From a bacterium (lineage in GTDB: Bacteria; UBP15; UBA6099; JAJRTR01): 6,214 nucleotides of DNA. The position numbers were made by a program, and so were the translations under genes. The DNA lies in NCBI GenBank assembly GCA_024278215.1, contig JAJRTR010000129.1, positions 1 to 6,214 of the forward strand, written 5' to 3'. The notes under the pieces were generated by a model. The model saw nothing but the letters and a program-made list of their open reading frames with translations. It did not search any database and was not told where the DNA came from. Position 1 is the stretch's first letter, and the number at the start of each line of letters is the position of its first letter. Positions 4,019 to 6,214 of this stretch are shown here, piece after piece.

Positions 4019-6214
4019 ATGCTCGGAAAAATCATAAAGATACTTGTTGTAGCGATTTTTGTTGTTTCACTGATTATTTATATCGGAGTGCAGATGTTCA
4101 TGCGGGGCGGATTGCCGGAGTATTCGGGCAAAGTCACTGTGGATGACGGCACGCTCGGTGCCGATGTGAGGGTGATTCGGGACAAATACGGTGTCCCGCA
4201 TATAACGGGCGAAACAGAGAAGGATGTATATTTCGCACTCGGCTATGTACACGCCCAGGAACGGCTGTTCCAGATGGTGCTCACACGGCTCGTGGTGCAG
4301 GGCCGCCTGTGTGAACTTGTCGGCGATGCGCCCCTGAGCAGCAGTTTCGGCCATGCCACCATTCTCGCCCAGGACCGCTTCAACCGAATTATCGGCTTCA
4401 AGCAACTTGCTAAAGCAGGCGGCAAACTGATGTCGCCCGAGACAGTCAGTTTGCTCGACAGCTACACGGCAGGCGTTAACACTTACATCAAAACAGCGAA
4501 AAAACTGCCGCCCGAATTCACACTCCTCGGCTACGAGCCCGAACCGTGGACCCGAGAGGATACCATATCGCTCGGCAGGTTCATGGCCTGGGGGCTGTCG
4601 TCGAACTGGAAACGCGAACTCTACAGGCTTGCGGCAATTGGTGAGTTGGGACTCGAACGCGGCTGGGAGTTCCTGCCCCGGTATCCCGACCACGGCCCCT
4701 ACATCATCGAACCGGATGTGAAGAAATATGATCCGCGGGGTAAAACTATCAGAAAGAATCCGCTGCCTGTGCCGCCGGAAACACTCAAATGGCCGGTTAT
4801 TAAAGCATTGCTCGATGTAGACATACCAATCGAGGGATTGCCGATCATGAGAGGCACGGACATTGCAAGCAACAGTTGGGTCGTGTCCGGCGCGCACTCG
4901 CGGAGCGGTGCGCCGATACTTGCCAACGATCCGCATCTCGTGCATACACTCCCATCGGTTTTCTTCCAGGCCCACCTGAAAACCACCGACGGCGCTCTGG
5001 ACGCAATCGGTGTCACATTCCCCGGTATTCCCTGCATGATGCTCGGTCACAACAGGAATGTCGCATGGTCCGCCACAACAACGAGGGCCGACACACAGGA
5101 CCTCTTTGTCGAACGGGTGAATCCGGATAATCCCGACCAGTATTTCTATATGAACGGATGGCGTGATTTCGACAAGCGCGACGAGGTCATAAAGATAAAA
5201 ACGGATGACGGCTACAGAGAAGAGAAACTGGTGGTCAGGTCTACGATTCACGGCCCGGTCCTGAACGACGTGCTCGGAGTGGTGGCGGAAAACGCACCGC
5301 CTGTTGCCCTTAGATGGACGGGCCAATCCCCATCCCAGGACCTCGATGGTTTCTTTGCGATGGCACGCTCGAAAAATGCTGCCGACTACAGAAACGCAGT
5401 CGCCTATATAGGTGTGCCTGTCCAGAACTGGGTGTATGCAGACAGGGAAGGCAATATCGGATATATAGCAAGCGGTTATTACCCCCTGAGAACCCGTAGC
5501 GACGGCACTCTTCCTGTACCCGGATGGTCAGGCTTCTATGACTGGCGCGGATTCGTACCCTACAGCGAACTGCCGCGGCTTGAGAACCCGTCCAACGGCA
5601 TAATAATTACCGCCAACAACGCTGTTGTGCCCGAAAAAGACTACCCGTTCATTGTTTCGTTCAGTTACAAGTACTACCGGGCATTGCGCATAAAGGAACT
5701 ACTCGCGTCGAAGGAAAAGTTCACTGCGGACGACATGAGAAAATTCCAGGTGGATCATCTGACAAAACAGGGCGAACGATTGACACCTGTGTTTCTCACG
5801 GCTTTTGAGAATGCAGGCGATAAGAACGATAACCTCGCAGTGGAAGCGGCAAAAGCGCTTTCGAAATGGGATTTTCAGGCCGCTCCCGACAGCGTCGGAG
5901 CCGCTATTTTCCACACGGCCTATGCCGAAGCTGTAAAGTTAATGTACAGTGACGATGTGTCCCGCCCGCTCCTGAGCTACATTCTCGGCGCGAGCGGCAT
6001 CGAGCCGGCTCTGGACATCGCTTTCGAGACCGGCGAAAACAGCTTCTTCGACAAATCGGACACCGAAAAAAAAGAGACGCGCGACGACATACTTGCCGAA
6101 GCTGTTTCAGTGGCGGCGCACAGGCTCGCAAAACGGTTCGGCAACAACCTGAAGAAATGGAAATGGGGCAAAATCCATATACTCAGGCTGGCGCATCCTT
6201 TCTCGAACAGGAAG
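4019..6214 (+). CDS. Penicillin acylase (penicillin amidase) family Ntn-hydrolase precursor, 3' end outside the window
   Basis: 732 codons are open to the window edge; the last 70-100 residues of a typical member are missing. Family members cleave amide bonds of acylated substrates (beta-lactams, acyl-homoserine lactones, other N-acyl compounds) and mature by self-cleavage into two chains. The N-terminus is a basic MLGKIIK followed by a hydrophobic helix (about 4-25), an export signal or membrane anchor, so it acts in the periplasm or outside. The alpha-chain part shows RDKYGVPHI and GYVHAQERLFQM, then EPEPWTRED. The beta chain should begin at S284 in ASNSWVVSG, the usual SNxW nucleophile, followed by ILANDPHL, GHNRNVAWS, and ADTQD (357-361, calcium-site region). 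ITANN (N533/N534) corresponds to the oxyanion-hole Asn region. WKWGKIH then HPF near the edge is also typical. All key residues are present. GGAGG (4003-4007) precedes the ATG by 11 nt, rather far. Family certain; substrate not determinable. Confidence 0.93.
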   Translation, partial: MLGKIIKILVVAIFVVSLIIYIGVQMFMRGGLPEYSGKVTVDDGTLGADVRVIRDKYGVPHITGETEKDVYFALGYVHAQERLFQMVLTRLVVQGRLCELVGDAPLSSSFGHATILAQDRFNRIIGFKQLAKAGGKLMSPETVSLLDSYTAGVNTYIKTAKKLPPEFTLLGYEPEPWTREDTISLGRFMAWGLSSNWKRELYRLAAIGELGLERGWEFLPRYPDHGPYIIEPDVKKYDPRGKTIRKNPLPVPPETLKWPVIKALLDVDIPIEGLPIMRGTDIASNSWVVSGAHSRSGAPILANDPHLVHTLPSVFFQAHLKTTDGALDAIGVTFPGIPCMMLGHNRNVAWSATTTRADTQDLFVERVNPDNPDQYFYMNGWRDFDKRDEVIKIKTDDGYREEKLVVRSTIHGPVLNDVLGVVAENAPPVALRWTGQSPSQDLDGFFAMARSKNAADYRNAVAYIGVPVQNWVYADREGNIGYIASGYYPLRTRSDGTLPVPGWSGFYDWRGFVPYSELPRLENPSNGIIITANNAVVPEKDYPFIVSFSYKYYRALRIKELLASKEKFTADDMRKFQVDHLTKQGERLTPVFLTAFENAGDKNDNLAVEAAKALSKWDFQAAPDSVGAAIFHTAYAEAVKLMYSDDVSRPLLSYILGASGIEPALDIAFETGENSFFDKSDTEKKETRDDILAEAVSVAAHRLAKRFGNNLKKWKWGKIHILRLAHPFSNRK

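Noticed and set aside
4067-5326. Long minus-strand open frame of 419 codons
   Set aside because: It is antisense to the penicillin acylase gene, whose motifs run through the entire stretch. It is rich in His, Cys and Arg without any family pattern.

Overview
The window reads as ordinary bacterial chromosome with Shine-Dalgarno-led genes, roughly balanced base composition and four well-separated protein genes. The HD-GYP protein and the membrane-anchored penicillin-acylase-type enzyme suggest a free-living, probably Gram-negative-type bacterium. No rRNA, tRNA or phylum-specific marker is present, so I do not name a taxon. There is no phage, plasmid, CRISPR or recognisable defence cassette.

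Layout. Positions 28-1347 (minus) hold a complete HD-GYP-type phosphohydrolase with its own near-consensus sigma-70 promoter (1368-1396). A 9-bp stem hairpin (1436-1463) separates it from the next gene. Positions 1489-2310 (minus) hold a homologue of rhamnulose-1-phosphate aldolase (RhaD, class II aldolase fold) whose catalytic Glu and two of three metal-binding His residues are replaced. Positions 2341-2590 are the divergent intergenic region, mostly occupied by a nested inverted-repeat element of about 119 bp. Positions 2591-3712 (plus) encode a 373-residue exported protein of unknown function with six Cys after the signal peptide and a faint resemblance to metzincin proteases. Positions 3713-4018 are non-coding: a 12-bp hairpin, a 91-bp imperfect inverted repeat whose arms also fold locally, and promoter-like sequence. 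Positions 4019-6214 (plus) encode a penicillin acylase family precursor (Ntn-hydrolase) cut by the window edge.

The genes do not form one operon. The two minus-strand genes are separated by a hairpin and a promoter, the two plus-strand genes by 306 bp of structured non-coding DNA, and no shared pathway is evident. The acylase and the unknown protein both act outside the cytoplasm; the HD-GYP protein and the aldolase-like protein have no export signal. The points most worth a second look are the degenerate active site of the RhaD homologue, the unusual HD-GYP core (HDICF instead of HDIGK plus an insertion of about 56 residues), the two inverted-repeat elements, and the unassigned exported protein.
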